Shown: piece by piece, positions 54,790 through 63,672 of the stretch
Layout: each line of letters begins with the position of its first letter
How positions within the stretch are numbered: the first letter of the stretch is position 1
Source: a virus
Virus record (IMG/VR): IMGVR_UViG_3300044691_000347
Location: 1-64,000 of that record
DNA length: 64,000 nucleotides
Direction: 5' to 3' (one strand)
Translations under genes and position numbers: made by a program
Notes under the pieces: model-generated
Databases searched by the model: none
What the model was told of the DNA's origin: nothing
The model's input: only the letters and a program-made list of their open reading frames with translations

Positions 54790-56348
54790 GCCGCCACCGC
54801 CCCGGCGCCGTGGAGTACGGCACGCAACCGGGCACCGATCCACGCGCCAACCGCGGGGCTGACAGCGTTACCGTAACCGTCACATTGATTCCGGGCGCTC
54901 CCCCACACCTTGAATGTGCCTTCACGGCCGGGCCGGGTGGTGTCGAAGCCGCACCCTGCACCAACCTCGGGGGCCGTCAGCATCTTGAGGTGGCATGCCT
55001 CCAACGGCAGATCAGCAAGAACCACAGCCATTTCCGCGCTCAACATCCCTGGAATTTGCAGGGACGTCACCGTCGGCATCGGCTCCGAAGCGAGCACCGG
55101 GACTGTGTTCTTCCTGAACGGGATCACACCCGCCACCAGGGCGAGAGTTTCGGATCCGACGACAGTCGGCAGCGGGGTGCCGAGGCTGCGCGGTGCACCC
55201 TGAAAGTTGTTGATCGCCGCGAACATTGCATCCGTCGACAGCAAGGCCGTCTCCTGCTGCGAAGTCTGCGTAGACATCGGCTGCCACGGATGCCGTTCAA
55301 CACCATGCGCACTCTTAATAGGCATCAGAATGCCCGGGAACTCAGCGAATCTGCGGCGGCAACGCTCCGCGCGCGCCATCGTCGCCGGCGCCAACGGAAG
55401 CCGAACCTCCCGGTCACCCACCTTGAACGTCTTCAACGGCCGCTCACCAATCCGGGCACCCAAATCAGTGAGATCCAAGGCATGTAGCGACGGAGTCATC
55501 GGCGGAACAACCTCGCGACGGCACCGCGGGCATGTGTAATTGTATTGTTTGCCGTACCGCACCGAACCGCTCGGTGGAATACCGGTCTTCCACGACCACA
55601 CTGCAGGAACCGTGTCATCGCACGCAGCGCACCACGAGAGCGGCCGATGCTCCAAATCTGGGGCAGGCAAAGTCAGCAGCGAAAACACTATATAAATCCG
55701 GTCACGCGACTGCGGTGTATCGAAGAACTGCGAATTCAAATACAAAACCTGATGCCGGTACCCCTCGTTTCCGAGCTGCTTCAACCAATACCTGTACGTC
55801 GAACCATCCCCAACATTCGGTTTGCCGGGAATCGCAGGCCCCCACGACGTCAATTCCGTGGTGCATTCGATCAGAATCAGCCGCGGATGATGACGTTGAG
55901 CATAATGCAGGACACAATTCGCTGTGGCCCTGTCCTTCTCCGAACGGGTGACCCGATCATCGAAATCCGGATCATCCAAATCAAAAAGCGATAACCCCTG
56001 CTCGTAAGCCTTCTTCGTGTTCGCCTGCGTATGATTCGTGCAAGTCACGCCCGCACACAAAATATCTGCGGCAGGCAAATCACGGGCACTATGATAGTCG
56101 GAAGAGTCCGGGTTGATCAGATCCGCGATCCAATGCTCCGTTTCCGGATGGTTCGCTTCATGCACTGAAGTTTTGTAGGCATTGTGATTCGCGGCCATAA
56201 TCGTCGAAAATCCGGCACGCTTGATGCCTTCAGTCAAACCGCCGAAACCGGAGAACAAGTCAACGGCAACGAGATCATCATGACGCCAACGACGCCGTCG
56301 CGTCGCCGGCCGATGCTCCGCAGTGCGACTGATCGTTGTGGGCTTCAT
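54786..56348 (-). CDS. DNA (cytosine-5) methyltransferase
   Basis: 520 residues, ATG 56348 after CGGAGGTGTTCG. Motif I VDLFSGFGGLTEGIKRAG; motif IV region CAGVTCTNHTQAN with the nucleophile Cys preceded by Thr instead of Pro; motif VI IECTTEL in place of ENV; motif VIII DTPQSRDRIYIVF; a four-Cys zinc insert (CAAC...CPRC); motif X YGNAVSPAVGAW. It would methylate phage DNA against host restriction. Phage-branch variants of motif IV are known. Confidence 0.85.
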   Translation of the reverse strand: MKPTTISRTAEHRPATRRRRWRHDDLVAVDLFSGFGGLTEGIKRAGFSTIMAANHNAYKTSVHEANHPETEHWIADLINPDSSDYHSARDLPAADILCAGVTCTNHTQANTKKAYEQGLSLFDLDDPDFDDRVTRSEKDRATANCVLHYAQRHHPRLILIECTTELTSWGPAIPGKPNVGDGSTYRYWLKQLGNEGYRHQVLYLNSQFFDTPQSRDRIYIVFSLLTLPAPDLEHRPLSWCAACDDTVPAVWSWKTGIPPSGSVRYGKQYNYTCPRCRREVVPPMTPSLHALDLTDLGARIGERPLKTFKVGDREVRLPLAPATMARAERCRRRFAEFPGILMPIKSAHGVERHPWQPMSTQTSQQETALLSTDAMFAAINNFQGAPRSLGTPLPTVVGSETLALVAGVIPFRKNTVPVLASEPMPTVTSLQIPGMLSAEMAVVLADLPLEACHLKMLTAPEVGAGCGFDTTRPGREGTFKVWGSARNQCDGYGNAVSPAVGAWIGARLRAVLHGAGAVAA

Positions 56349-56620
56349 CGAACACCTCCGAAACCAGTCTCTCCACCGACGCAAACCCGCCGAAACCGAG
56401 CGAGCCCCGTAGAGCGATTCAGAAGCCGATCCGATACCGGTGTCGCAGAGACGGCATTACGTCCGGCAGCATGACGTACAGCGGGCACTACGGGCATCCT
56501 GAAACCAAGCACGCCCAGCAGGGAAACAAGGGGCGTTGGACGAAACTGCGTCGATCCATAAACGGAACGGTAACCCCGTTTATGGTTCATATCTGAATCA
56601 TTGTTGAGGTTTCTGTTCAT
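56345..56620 (-). CDS. Unknown protein (91 residues) spanning an inverted repeat
   Basis: ATG 56620 and stop 56345 are coupled by ATGA to both neighbours. MNRNLNNDSDMNHKRGYRSV, later FRMPVVPAVRHAAGRNAVSA. Its 5' part holds a perfect 10-bp inverted repeat (56556-56565 with 56576-56585) that may control translation of the methyltransferase. Confidence 0.55.
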   Translation of the reverse strand: MNRNLNNDSDMNHKRGYRSVYGSTQFRPTPLVSLLGVLGFRMPVVPAVRHAAGRNAVSATPVSDRLLNRSTGLARFRRVCVGGETGFGGVR

Positions 56621-57012
56621 GCCGCGACCGTCTTTCCGGTGATGCGGGCGAGGCATGGCGCGTGTGCTTCCTGCCCTGTGACCGGGTTTTTGCATGGATC
56701 ACCCGCCGGTTCTCCGCATCGTGGGCAGTCGTAGTTCAAGGCGCCTGCGGTTTGATAAGCGGCCATGGATGCTCGTCGCATCGGATGTTGCGTGCTGGTG
56801 CGGGTGCCGATTTGTTCGGCGAGGTCGATGACGTCTTTGGGCATGATCGCGTGGGTGTTGACTTTGTGGTGGATGGCGACGGCTTCTTCTGCGGTCGTTT
56901 TGTCGAGGTGCCCGATTTGGTGATGCCAGGTGGCGATCATGTCGCCGCTGGTTTCGCGTTGGTCGTATTCGGCGACGAGGTCGAGGATTTGTTGGGTTTC
57001 TGCACGGTTCAT
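56617..57012 (-). CDS. Conserved phage protein with zinc ribbon (131 residues)
   Basis: ATG 57012. Helical N-terminus (TTAEEAVAIHHKVNTHAIMP) and C-terminal CPRCGEPAGDPCKNPVTGQE, a motif present in many actinophage proteins. The first part resembles helicase-loader-like domains of replication modules. Confidence 0.65.
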   Translation of the reverse strand: MNRAETQQILDLVAEYDQRETSGDMIATWHHQIGHLDKTTAEEAVAIHHKVNTHAIMPKDVIDLAEQIGTRTSTQHPMRRASMAAYQTAGALNYDCPRCGEPAGDPCKNPVTGQEAHAPCLARITGKTVAA

Positions 57013-57578
57013 GCGGCGTCGTCCTGCTGCTCGTTGGTTTCGGGTGTTCCGGCGAATGCCCGTTTGGGTTCGCGGCCGGTATTGCGGTCGGTGGCGATGT
57101 TCCACAGCGATTCGAGGTGCCGCGGCGGCTCGTTGAGGAGTTCGCGGGCTGCGGTGATGCGATGCCGAAGCTCTGCGTCCTGGTCGGCGGTGAGGTTGAT
57201 CGTCGGGTTTCGTCCGAGTGCGATGGCTCGCGAGTACCGGTGGGCGTCGTTCGGCCCGAATCCCATGTCCTGCAAGGAATAGTTGGCGGTGTCCATGAGC
57301 TTGCGGCGGTCGTCGGGCAGGTCACGTAATGCTTCGAAGTAGGTGGCTTGGGCGTGTGTGACGATCGCGGCGGGTGTGGGTCGATAGTTTTCCGGGTTTT
57401 TCCGGTAGGCGAGGTCGACGCCGGCGAGGAGGTCTTCGCGGCTGAGTCGGGATTCGGCGAAGACGTGTGCCCAAGCGACGATGGCGGTTTGGCTGGGGTG
57501 CGGGAACCACAGGTCGTAGCCGTTGCATCGTTCGAATACGGCTTGGGTGATGTCAATGTATTGTTCTGCGCTGGTCAT
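57009..57578 (-). CDS. Replication-module protein, loader-like (189 residues)
   Basis: ATG 57578 (ATGA). ITQAVFERCNGYDLWFPHPS, RLSREDLLAGVDLAYRKNPE and MDTANYSLQDMGFGPNDAHR: all helical. Sits directly after the initiator-like gene and before another replication protein, the usual place for a helicase loader, but no ATPase motif is seen. Confidence 0.55.
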   Translation of the reverse strand: MTSAEQYIDITQAVFERCNGYDLWFPHPSQTAIVAWAHVFAESRLSREDLLAGVDLAYRKNPENYRPTPAAIVTHAQATYFEALRDLPDDRRKLMDTANYSLQDMGFGPNDAHRYSRAIALGRNPTINLTADQDAELRHRITAARELLNEPPRHLESLWNIATDRNTGREPKRAFAGTPETNEQQDDAA

Positions 57579-58624
57579 GCGGTCTCCGGGTATTCGCTGT
57601 CGCCGCTGAGGATTTCGAGGAGCGGCCGGTCGTCGGTGGATGAGATCGGGGTGTCGGTGCTGGCGATGAGGCCGAGGCTTCGTTTCGCTGCTTGGGCGGC
57701 ATCAGCCCATCCGAGACTTTTACGGTCGTGGTTCGACAGCTGGGAGCGGTCGACGGCGCCTGGGGTTGGGGCTGGCCGCGTTTTGGCGCGGATGATGTCG
57801 GTGACGAGGTGCGGCAGCTGCCGCGGTCCGAGGTCTTTGGTGAGCCACCGTTCGAGGCCCGCGGTGATGTCCTCAGCCGCGATGCCTTGTTTGAGCATCG
57901 CGGCGGCTTCGGTGGCGAGCGCGGTTCGGGTGGCCTGCGGGAAGTGCGCGCAGAGTGGCTTGATGAGTCGCCAGCCGTCGACGGAGACGGCTTTGCCGGG
58001 GCGTTCACTTTCAGTGTCGGGTTGCTGATCGGTTGCCTCGCGCGTGTGCGCGCGCGGGGGAGGTGAACTGGAGTTATCGTCAACTTGAGGTACCCCCAAC
58101 CCCAACCCCTTCCCCGCGGGCGTCGAGACGTCGTCGGAACGCCGTTCGAACGGCGTTCCAAGTCCGTTCGAACGGGGCTCGTTGGCCGTGTCTGCGGGGT
58201 CGATGCGGTCGGCAACTTCGCTGGCGTCGGCACGGCCGAGACGGCGCAGCTCCTCCGCGAGGACAGCTCTAAGGACGGGGCTTTCGATGCCTTCGGCGCA
58301 TGCAAGCGCGTTTTTGAAAACGTTCGCGTTCTTGGTGATGCCGTCGTTTCGAATGAAGCTCCGTACAAGAGTTTCTTCGGTGTATTCGTCGCACACAATG
58401 AACCGGACAGCGATGAGTTCGGCGAGTGCGTCTGTAATGTCCTCACGACTTGTGTGCCGACTGCGTTTGGCCCACTTCCCGACCTGCGTAGGGATCATTC
58501 CGGCATTGTTGATGCCACGCTGAGACAGAAGCAGCATGTATACGCGTTGAGCGTTCGGAGTCAGGTCGACGAAGTCCGGGTCATCCCAGATGGATACGAG
58601 GATCCGGCCATGATCGCGCGGCAT
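57575..58624 (-). CDS. Replication initiator-like protein (winged helix)
   Basis: 349 residues, ATG 58624. The N-terminal 115 residues (ILVSIWDDPDFVDLTPNAQR, GWVGKWAKR-like region, ALAELIAVRFIVCDEY) are the phage replisome-organiser winged helix. Residues 130-200 are a disordered linker encoded by DNA with a 24-bp palindrome; the C-terminal domain (LCAHFPQATRTALATEAAAM) is helical. An origin inside the initiator gene linker repeats the lambda O/ori arrangement. Confidence 0.7.
   Translation of the reverse strand: MPRDHGRILVSIWDDPDFVDLTPNAQRVYMLLLSQRGINNAGMIPTQVGKWAKRSRHTSREDITDALAELIAVRFIVCDEYTEETLVRSFIRNDGITKNANVFKNALACAEGIESPVLRAVLAEELRRLGRADASEVADRIDPADTANEPRSNGLGTPFERRSDDVSTPAGKGLGLGVPQVDDNSSSPPPRAHTREATDQQPDTESERPGKAVSVDGWRLIKPLCAHFPQATRTALATEAAAMLKQGIAAEDITAGLERWLTKDLGPRQLPHLVTDIIRAKTRPAPTPGAVDRSQLSNHDRKSLGWADAAQAAKRSLGLIASTDTPISSTDDRPLLEILSGDSEYPETA
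58136..58175. other. Candidate replication origin: phased palindromes
   Basis: Perfect 24-bp palindrome at 58136-58159 (arms GGAACGCCGTTC) and a second copy of its core CCGTTCGAACGG at 58164-58175. Centres are 22 bp apart, two helical turns. Located in the linker-coding part of the initiator-like gene. Confidence 0.5.
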
Positions 58625-59200
58625 TTACAGCTCTCCGTTGGCGAGGATTTCCGCCGCACGCTCTTGCGTCTGTTTGACTCGCGTCCAGCAGCAGCCGCAA
58701 AAGTATTTCCATTCGTCAGAGACGCGCGCGGTCATCGCTACCTCCGTTAGTTCCAAGAGGTCTTCAATGCCCAGGCCCGCAACAACGAACTGCCGAACGG
58801 ACTGGCGCCAGTCGGCGGCGGGCTCGATTTGATGTTTCCGCCCGGCCGGGTCAGTCCACGTCCATAAGTCCCACCAGCTACGAAAGTTGTCTTCTAGCGC
58901 TCGGTCCTGGAGGTGTGTGATTGCGCGCTCCCCCGCGGCCTGCCGCATTGCGTCGGCCCAGCGGAGCGCGTCTGCTGCCACGTCGGCGACGATCGCGGAA
59001 TCGGGTGCGATAGAAGACTTGCCGCCGTTACAGTCAGCGCAAGCTGTGACGAGATTCGTGGGGTCGTCACTTCCGCCGAGCGCAACCGGGGTTACATGGT
59101 CGACAGTCAGTTTCACGTCCGGCGCGGTGGCACCGCAGTAACGGCAAGCATGGTTGTCTCTCCGCAAGATTTCGAAGCGGAGTCGTCTTGATACTGACAT
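58625..59200 (-). CDS. HNH endonuclease
   Basis: 191 residues, ATG 59200 after AAAGGG. CRYCGATAPDVKLTVDHVTP and LVTACADCNGGKSS give CxxC...DHxxP...CxxCN, a standard HNH with zinc. C-terminal half with YFCGCCWTRVKQ adds a second Cys pair. May be a homing nuclease or a general DNase of the replication module. Confidence 0.85.
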   Translation of the reverse strand: MSVSRRLRFEILRRDNHACRYCGATAPDVKLTVDHVTPVALGGSDDPTNLVTACADCNGGKSSIAPDSAIVADVAADALRWADAMRQAAGERAITHLQDRALEDNFRSWWDLWTWTDPAGRKHQIEPAADWRQSVRQFVVAGLGIEDLLELTEVAMTARVSDEWKYFCGCCWTRVKQTQERAAEILANGEL

Positions 59201-59246
59201 AGGTGTGGCCCTTTCGCCGTTAGGCGGATTGGGGGGCGGATGAAAG

Positions 59247-59837
59247 CTAGGCGCTCTTGTCGCGAGGATCGACGGTGCGTCGCGGTTTGGTGTGCGGGTG
59301 GTCGATGTCGCGGTCGTACCAAGCGAGCGGGGGCGCGTATCCGCCGCGGGTGCGTGCGCGTCGGCCACCGTCGATGGATGGTCCTTGTGTGCCGGATAGT
59401 TCGTTGTAGAGGTCTCGGCAGTCAGCCCATGTCTTGTATGTGATGTGGTCGCGGCGCAAGCTGTCGTTCAGTACGAGCCGGTCGGGGTGTCCGAGCCGCT
59501 GTGCGAGGATCGTGGTCGGCCAGCCGATGGCGTTGAGTGCCCGGATGCGCCGGCGGGCGCCGATGGCGGGCACAAGTTTTTGTTTCGGATGTGGATGGTG
59601 GTCGATCTTCCATATTTTGGCTGCGATTTCGATTCGTACATGGTCGGTGTTGCGACGTTCGATGTGGCTGATGGTTTGCATATCGAGTTCGGCTGCGTGG
59701 GCGATCATCGAATTGGTGATGCCGAGGTTGTGTAGGTGTTCGATGCGGTTTTGAACGAGATGGATGGGCATGGTGGCGGGTTCGCCGCATGTCTGGCGCG
59801 TCCGATACATTTTGGATGCACGGGCTGTGCGGGTCAT
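59247..59837 (-). CDS. HTH protein, paralogue 1 (196 residues)
   Basis: ATG 59837 (ATGA). Two HTH-like units (ITNSMIAHAAELDMQTISHI; LNAIGWPTTILAQRLGHPDR). C-terminal NELSGTQGPSIDGGRRARTR then GGYAPPLAWYDRDIDHP matches the same segment of the next gene upstream. Probably DNA-binding regulators. Confidence 0.7.
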   Translation of the reverse strand: MTRTARASKMYRTRQTCGEPATMPIHLVQNRIEHLHNLGITNSMIAHAAELDMQTISHIERRNTDHVRIEIAAKIWKIDHHPHPKQKLVPAIGARRRIRALNAIGWPTTILAQRLGHPDRLVLNDSLRRDHITYKTWADCRDLYNELSGTQGPSIDGGRRARTRGGYAPPLAWYDRDIDHPHTKPRRTVDPRDKSA

Positions 59838-60694
59838 GCTGCTGTCTGCTGTCGTAGTTCGCGACGCATCCGGACTAACGCTTGATCTGCGGTGGCTAGT
59901 TTGACACCCAAAACTTGGGCGACTCTGGTTTTGTTCCAGTTGTGTTCGATTGCGTGATTCAAAACCGCTGTCCGCTCAGGTTTCGGAATTTCGCCTTCAT
60001 GCTCGCCCCGCAAGATTCGATGTAACAGAACTTCGTCGACGGCTGGATCGGCATCGTCTTCCGTTTCGACCGGCTCTCGCCAAGGATCGTCTATGTCGAT
60101 CCCTTCCCATGCGAGCGGAGGGAGCCAACCCCTTTTGGCTGCTCGGTCACGAGTTATGCTGCTCGGTCCTGGTGTACCCGATAGCTGGTCGTATACGTCT
60201 GCTACGGCATGCCACGTCTCATAGAGGTTCCCGAGGCGCGGGTGGGCCCATTGGTGAACCTGGGCATCAGATACATCGAGAAGATCACCTAACGCAGCTT
60301 GTGTCCATCCGATGGTCAGCAAGGCTTGCAACCGTCGGCGAGTTCCGTGGGCAGGCACGATCAGGCCACTCTGGGCAGGGACGGGCACATGTCCGACCAT
60401 GCGGAGGCGTCCAGCGATTGCATGCTGTGTCAACTGTCGGCGCGCCAACCTTATTCTGTACACCGCAGCGTGGCTGACACCGGCAGCCGCACCGATCGCG
60501 GGGTCTCCGAAGCCCATGCCGTGCAGCCATCGCACATGGTCGCCGATAGTGTCGGCGGAGATCGAAGTCGGTAGTCCTTGAACTCGTCGTCCATACAAGA
60601 TTTTCTGTGTCTTGTAAGCGCCGAGGACAGGACGTTCCGAGTGGCGATCGACTGTCACACTATGACGCCATTCGGCTTTCTTACGCGCGGTCAT
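59834..60694 (-). CDS. HTH protein, paralogue 2 (286 residues)
   Basis: ATG 60694 (ATGA). HTH units at GDPAIGAAAGVSHAAVYRIR, TQAALGDLLDVSDAQVHQWA and, at the end, NWNKTRVAQVLGVKLATADQ. DQLSGTPGPSSITRDRAAKR, GWLPPLAWEGIDIDDP is the shared hallmark. Three HTH units suggest a multi-site DNA binder. Confidence 0.75.
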   Translation of the reverse strand: MTARKKAEWRHSVTVDRHSERPVLGAYKTQKILYGRRVQGLPTSISADTIGDHVRWLHGMGFGDPAIGAAAGVSHAAVYRIRLARRQLTQHAIAGRLRMVGHVPVPAQSGLIVPAHGTRRRLQALLTIGWTQAALGDLLDVSDAQVHQWAHPRLGNLYETWHAVADVYDQLSGTPGPSSITRDRAAKRGWLPPLAWEGIDIDDPWREPVETEDDADPAVDEVLLHRILRGEHEGEIPKPERTAVLNHAIEHNWNKTRVAQVLGVKLATADQALVRMRRELRQQTAA

Positions 60695-61125
60695 GTTGCC
60701 TTCACATTTGTGGATAGTGCTTCGCGGATAGACTGTCCGGACATTGCGAGAGTTTTCCCGATTCGTGCCGTGCTCCATCCGCGCGCATAGAGTGCGCGGG
60801 CGTAAACTTTTTTGTCTCCGTATGGGATTATCGATGGTTTGCCGGACAGGATTCGGTCGATAAGTACGGGATCGACATAGGGGATCATGCATGCGCGAGC
60901 TTCGGTGATGCTCAAGGTTGCGATGCGGTCTGCGTGTTCGCGTCGGACCGTTTTCTGCCGGCCTCTCGCAACGACATGTGCAGTGGAGATGGGAATTCCA
61001 GCTAGCTTCGCCACCCTCTGATATGGGACTCCGGCAGCACGGAAGGCAAGTAGCCGACGTTTTGTCTCGTCAGCGTCGAGGTAGCCATGGTTCAACAACC
61101 ATTCGCGGTAATTCGGTACGGTCAT
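60691..61125 (-). CDS. HTH protein, paralogue 3 (144 residues)
   Basis: ATG 61125. VPYQRVAKLAGIPISTAHVV and WSTARIGKTLAMSGQSIREA are two HTH units. It lacks the PPLAW segment of the other two. Upstream-most of the trio. Confidence 0.7.
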   Translation of the reverse strand: MTVPNYREWLLNHGYLDADETKRRLLAFRAAGVPYQRVAKLAGIPISTAHVVARGRQKTVRREHADRIATLSITEARACMIPYVDPVLIDRILSGKPSIIPYGDKKVYARALYARGWSTARIGKTLAMSGQSIREALSTNVKAT

Positions 61126-61811
61126 GCGGCTTGCGCTCTCTGTGTGCGGATAGGCCATTGAATTGACACGTCGGTGTACGGCTTGCCCTGCTTCTCCAAG
61201 TACTCGATGAACGACAACTGACGGTCGCGATGCCATGCGGCCTGTTTGGTCATGAGTTCGTCGACGGTGTACTCGGCGAGCTGCGGATAGACTCGCGGTA
61301 GCCGCCATGCGAGCCGTGCGGCGGCTATCGAATCGGCTTCGGCGTCGTGGGCGTTGTCGAGTCGTACTCCGTAGTGACCGCACACGTCGACCAGCTTCCG
61401 GCGTCCCTTGCGGAACCGATCAAATTGTTGATCCAGGACTCTCACATCAACGATCAGCCCGCGGACCTCGAAATCCGGTGCGTACGTGGCGAGCAGGCTG
61501 AAGTCAAAGCTCCCGTTGTACACCGCGACATAGCGGCCTTCAGCCCAGCACGCGTACAGAGCGTCTACAGTCTCGCGCACTACTTCGGCGTGCGGGCGAC
61601 CATACTTCTGCGCATACTCCGTTGAGATCCCGTGCACCTCAGTGGCTTCCGCGGGGATCGGGATCCCGGGATCGGCCAACCATCGCTTGCAGTGAATGTC
61701 GCTTCCGTCGATCCGTGGAAGGCAGCCAGTCACGATGCGATCAGTGAACACATCGGTACCCGTTGACTCCAGGTCAAAGGCCGCGGCAGGCATTTCGGTC
61801 CAACTGGTCAC
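61122..61811 (-). CDS. DnaQ-like 3'-5' exonuclease
   Basis: 229 residues, GTG 61811. DEDDh motifs: AAFDLESTGTDVFTDRIV (Asp, Glu), VYNGSFDFSLL (Asp), DNAHDAEADSIAA (His, Asp). Could proofread for a polymerase or trim recombination ends. Confidence 0.85.
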   Translation of the reverse strand: MTSWTEMPAAAFDLESTGTDVFTDRIVTGCLPRIDGSDIHCKRWLADPGIPIPAEATEVHGISTEYAQKYGRPHAEVVRETVDALYACWAEGRYVAVYNGSFDFSLLATYAPDFEVRGLIVDVRVLDQQFDRFRKGRRKLVDVCGHYGVRLDNAHDAEADSIAAARLAWRLPRVYPQLAEYTVDELMTKQAAWHRDRQLSFIEYLEKQGKPYTDVSIQWPIRTQRAQAA

Positions 61812-62011
61812 TGTTGCCTCTCCCAGGCGTCGAGGACGGTTTGTCCGGGCAGGATGTAGATGGCGCGGTAGAGGTCACGCTGATTGGCGTAGCGGAGGGC
61901 TGCTAGCTCGTCGTCACCGAAATATGCGACCCCGAAGCAATCCCCGCCCTCGCCGGCTCGCGCCCCCTGAAGCGGGATCGCGAGCCAGCCGCCGTCGATA
62001 GGCGCGGTCAC
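61808..62011 (-). CDS. Unknown protein (67 residues)
   Basis: GTG 62011, one base overlap with the stop before it. WLAIPLQGARAGEGGDCFGV, ALRYANQRDLYRAIYILPGQ. Small alpha/beta, unknown. Confidence 0.6.
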   Translation of the reverse strand: MTAPIDGGWLAIPLQGARAGEGGDCFGVAYFGDDELAALRYANQRDLYRAIYILPGQTVLDAWERQQ

Positions 62012-62682
62012 TACGATTCCGGATCCGGCGGGAACATGGCACCGTCTTCGGCGTACGGGACGTCGGCGTAGTGGGAGGCGGGGACGTCCTGGACAGCATC
62101 CGAGGGCGCCGCCCTCCCGTAGCTGACGACGTTGGCCCGTTCCTTCCACAAGTGCACCAGGCGGTCTCGGTGCCCCCCCAGGTCGAACGTCTTCAGTTGG
62201 GTGCCGATCGAGTGGAGCGCTCCACGATCGGCAGCCTTTGCGATACCCGCTGCGATCTCTTCCGCCTGCGCATCACTGATCACGGGCGGCCCATCCGGGA
62301 GCGGCTCGACGACGAACGGCTTACGTTTTCCGCGCGTGACAGTGAGCGCGAGGGTCAGTTGCTTGCTGATATGCGACAGGGCCTTGATTCGGATGCCACC
62401 GACTTTTTCGGGGCCGAAACGGATTTCGGGGTCGCGGTAGATCATCATGCGCCGACCCGCGTACGTGCTGGACTCCGCACCCCACGCGTTGATGAGAACA
62501 CGGATCATGCTTTTACCTGGCCGGTAGGGGCGTCCGGGGCCGAACTCGACGGTGACGATTTCAACCGGTTGCTCGGCATTGCCCTTGCGGGTTTCGGTGA
62601 TGGTGACGACACGCGGACCAGACATCAGATCATCTGCGTTGATCTGGTCGGATTTCGGTGCGGCGGCTTCGGAAATGTCCAT
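62011..62682 (-). CDS. Recombination partner protein (223 residues)
   Basis: ATG 62682. Beta-rich N-terminal 110 residues (VVTITETRKGNAEQPVEIVT, YRPGKSMIRVLINAWG, RRMMIYRDPEIRFGPEKVGG) and helical C-terminus. It always seems to follow YqaJ genes in actinophages, the position of a single-strand annealing protein, but it does not look like RecT or Erf. Confidence 0.6.
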   Translation of the reverse strand: MDISEAAAPKSDQINADDLMSGPRVVTITETRKGNAEQPVEIVTVEFGPGRPYRPGKSMIRVLINAWGAESSTYAGRRMMIYRDPEIRFGPEKVGGIRIKALSHISKQLTLALTVTRGKRKPFVVEPLPDGPPVISDAQAEEIAAGIAKAADRGALHSIGTQLKTFDLGGHRDRLVHLWKERANVVSYGRAAPSDAVQDVPASHYADVPYAEDGAMFPPDPES

Positions 62683-62683
62683 G

Positions 62684-63565
62684 TCAAAACCTCATCTCGG
62701 TGAGTTCACGTTCAGTGGTGGGCAGCCCTTCGATGGCCTCGCCATAGAGGCGGACCATCTCGGCGGCGTTCGCCTCGAATGCGCGGACGGCTTCGAGGAT
62801 TGCCTCAAACCACTTCTGCTGTGGCAGCACTCGGCTTACATAGAGGGGCATCCCCCCTGCGAAAGACACGTAGTCGCACCACGCGCGTCCGGAGACGAGC
62901 AGCCCGCATTGCATCTGCGCCATGTTCTCGATTGGCGGGTGGTCTGCGAGGATCGTTTCAAGGTGGATCTTCGGGCGCCGGGATTTCACCTCGATCAATC
63001 CGTCAGCGCCGACGAGACCGTCCGGGGAGTAGCCAAGTTGGATGCCGCGGTGCTCACGAACCATGAAACCGACTTCTTGGACGGGGGCGTAGTGCTCGCT
63101 GTACTTGTCGCGGGCGCGGGGTTCGTCTTCGAGGCCACGGAACATGTCTTCACTCATGAATGTGGGATCGATCCATCCGGTGATGCGTTCGGCGACGAGC
63201 AATGCTGTGAGGCCGCGGGATGTGTCGTTGCTGGCGGTCTCGAACCTGGTGTTCGCGGAGTTGCGGCGGGCCAGTTCGGCGCGTTCCGGATGCAGGGTCT
63301 TGATTGCTGCGTCGGCCTTAACTTTGCTACGGCACGGGTCGTTTGCTGCCGCGCCACATGCAGTGCAGACGTAGTCGGACGCGGAGGGCTTGCGTGTGGT
63401 GATGAGGTTGCCGACGACGGACGCGGTGACGATCCCTCGCCGCTGGGCGAGCCATTCGTCCGAGCCCTGGAGTAGGTCTGGATAGACACTGAGGTGCGCC
63501 CGGTGCCATTCAGGTGAGCCGTGCTCGGTGGGCGGGAGTTCGTGGCGCATAGCGAGTTCGGTCAT
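62684..63565 (-). CDS. YqaJ-type recombination exonuclease
   Basis: 293 residues, ATG 63565. DEWLAQRRGIVTASVVGNLI, then LGYSPDGLVGADGLIEVKSR with the PD-(D/E)xK core, and QMQCGLLVSGRAWCDYVSF. A four-Cys insert (CTACGAAANDPC) near residue 65 is unusual. It resects double-stranded DNA 5'-3' for phage recombination. Confidence 0.85.
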   Translation of the reverse strand: MTELAMRHELPPTEHGSPEWHRAHLSVYPDLLQGSDEWLAQRRGIVTASVVGNLITTRKPSASDYVCTACGAAANDPCRSKVKADAAIKTLHPERAELARRNSANTRFETASNDTSRGLTALLVAERITGWIDPTFMSEDMFRGLEDEPRARDKYSEHYAPVQEVGFMVREHRGIQLGYSPDGLVGADGLIEVKSRRPKIHLETILADHPPIENMAQMQCGLLVSGRAWCDYVSFAGGMPLYVSRVLPQQKWFEAILEAVRAFEANAAEMVRLYGEAIEGLPTTERELTEMRF

Positions 63566-63672
63566 CAGTGGCCGCCCAGAAGTATGTAAATGACGAAGAT
63601 AAGAGTCGCCCCGAGCGCCATGGCGGCCAGTTCGGCGAGGAGTCCGTACATCAGTCCACGGAAGGTGTTCAC
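63565..63672 (-). CDS. Membrane micropeptide (35 residues)
   Basis: GTG 63672 (GTGA overlap, GGGGGAG upstream) to TGA 63565. AELAAMALGATLIFVIYILL: one membrane helix. Confidence 0.6.
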   Translation of the reverse strand: MNTFRGLMYGLLAELAAMALGATLIFVIYILLGGH

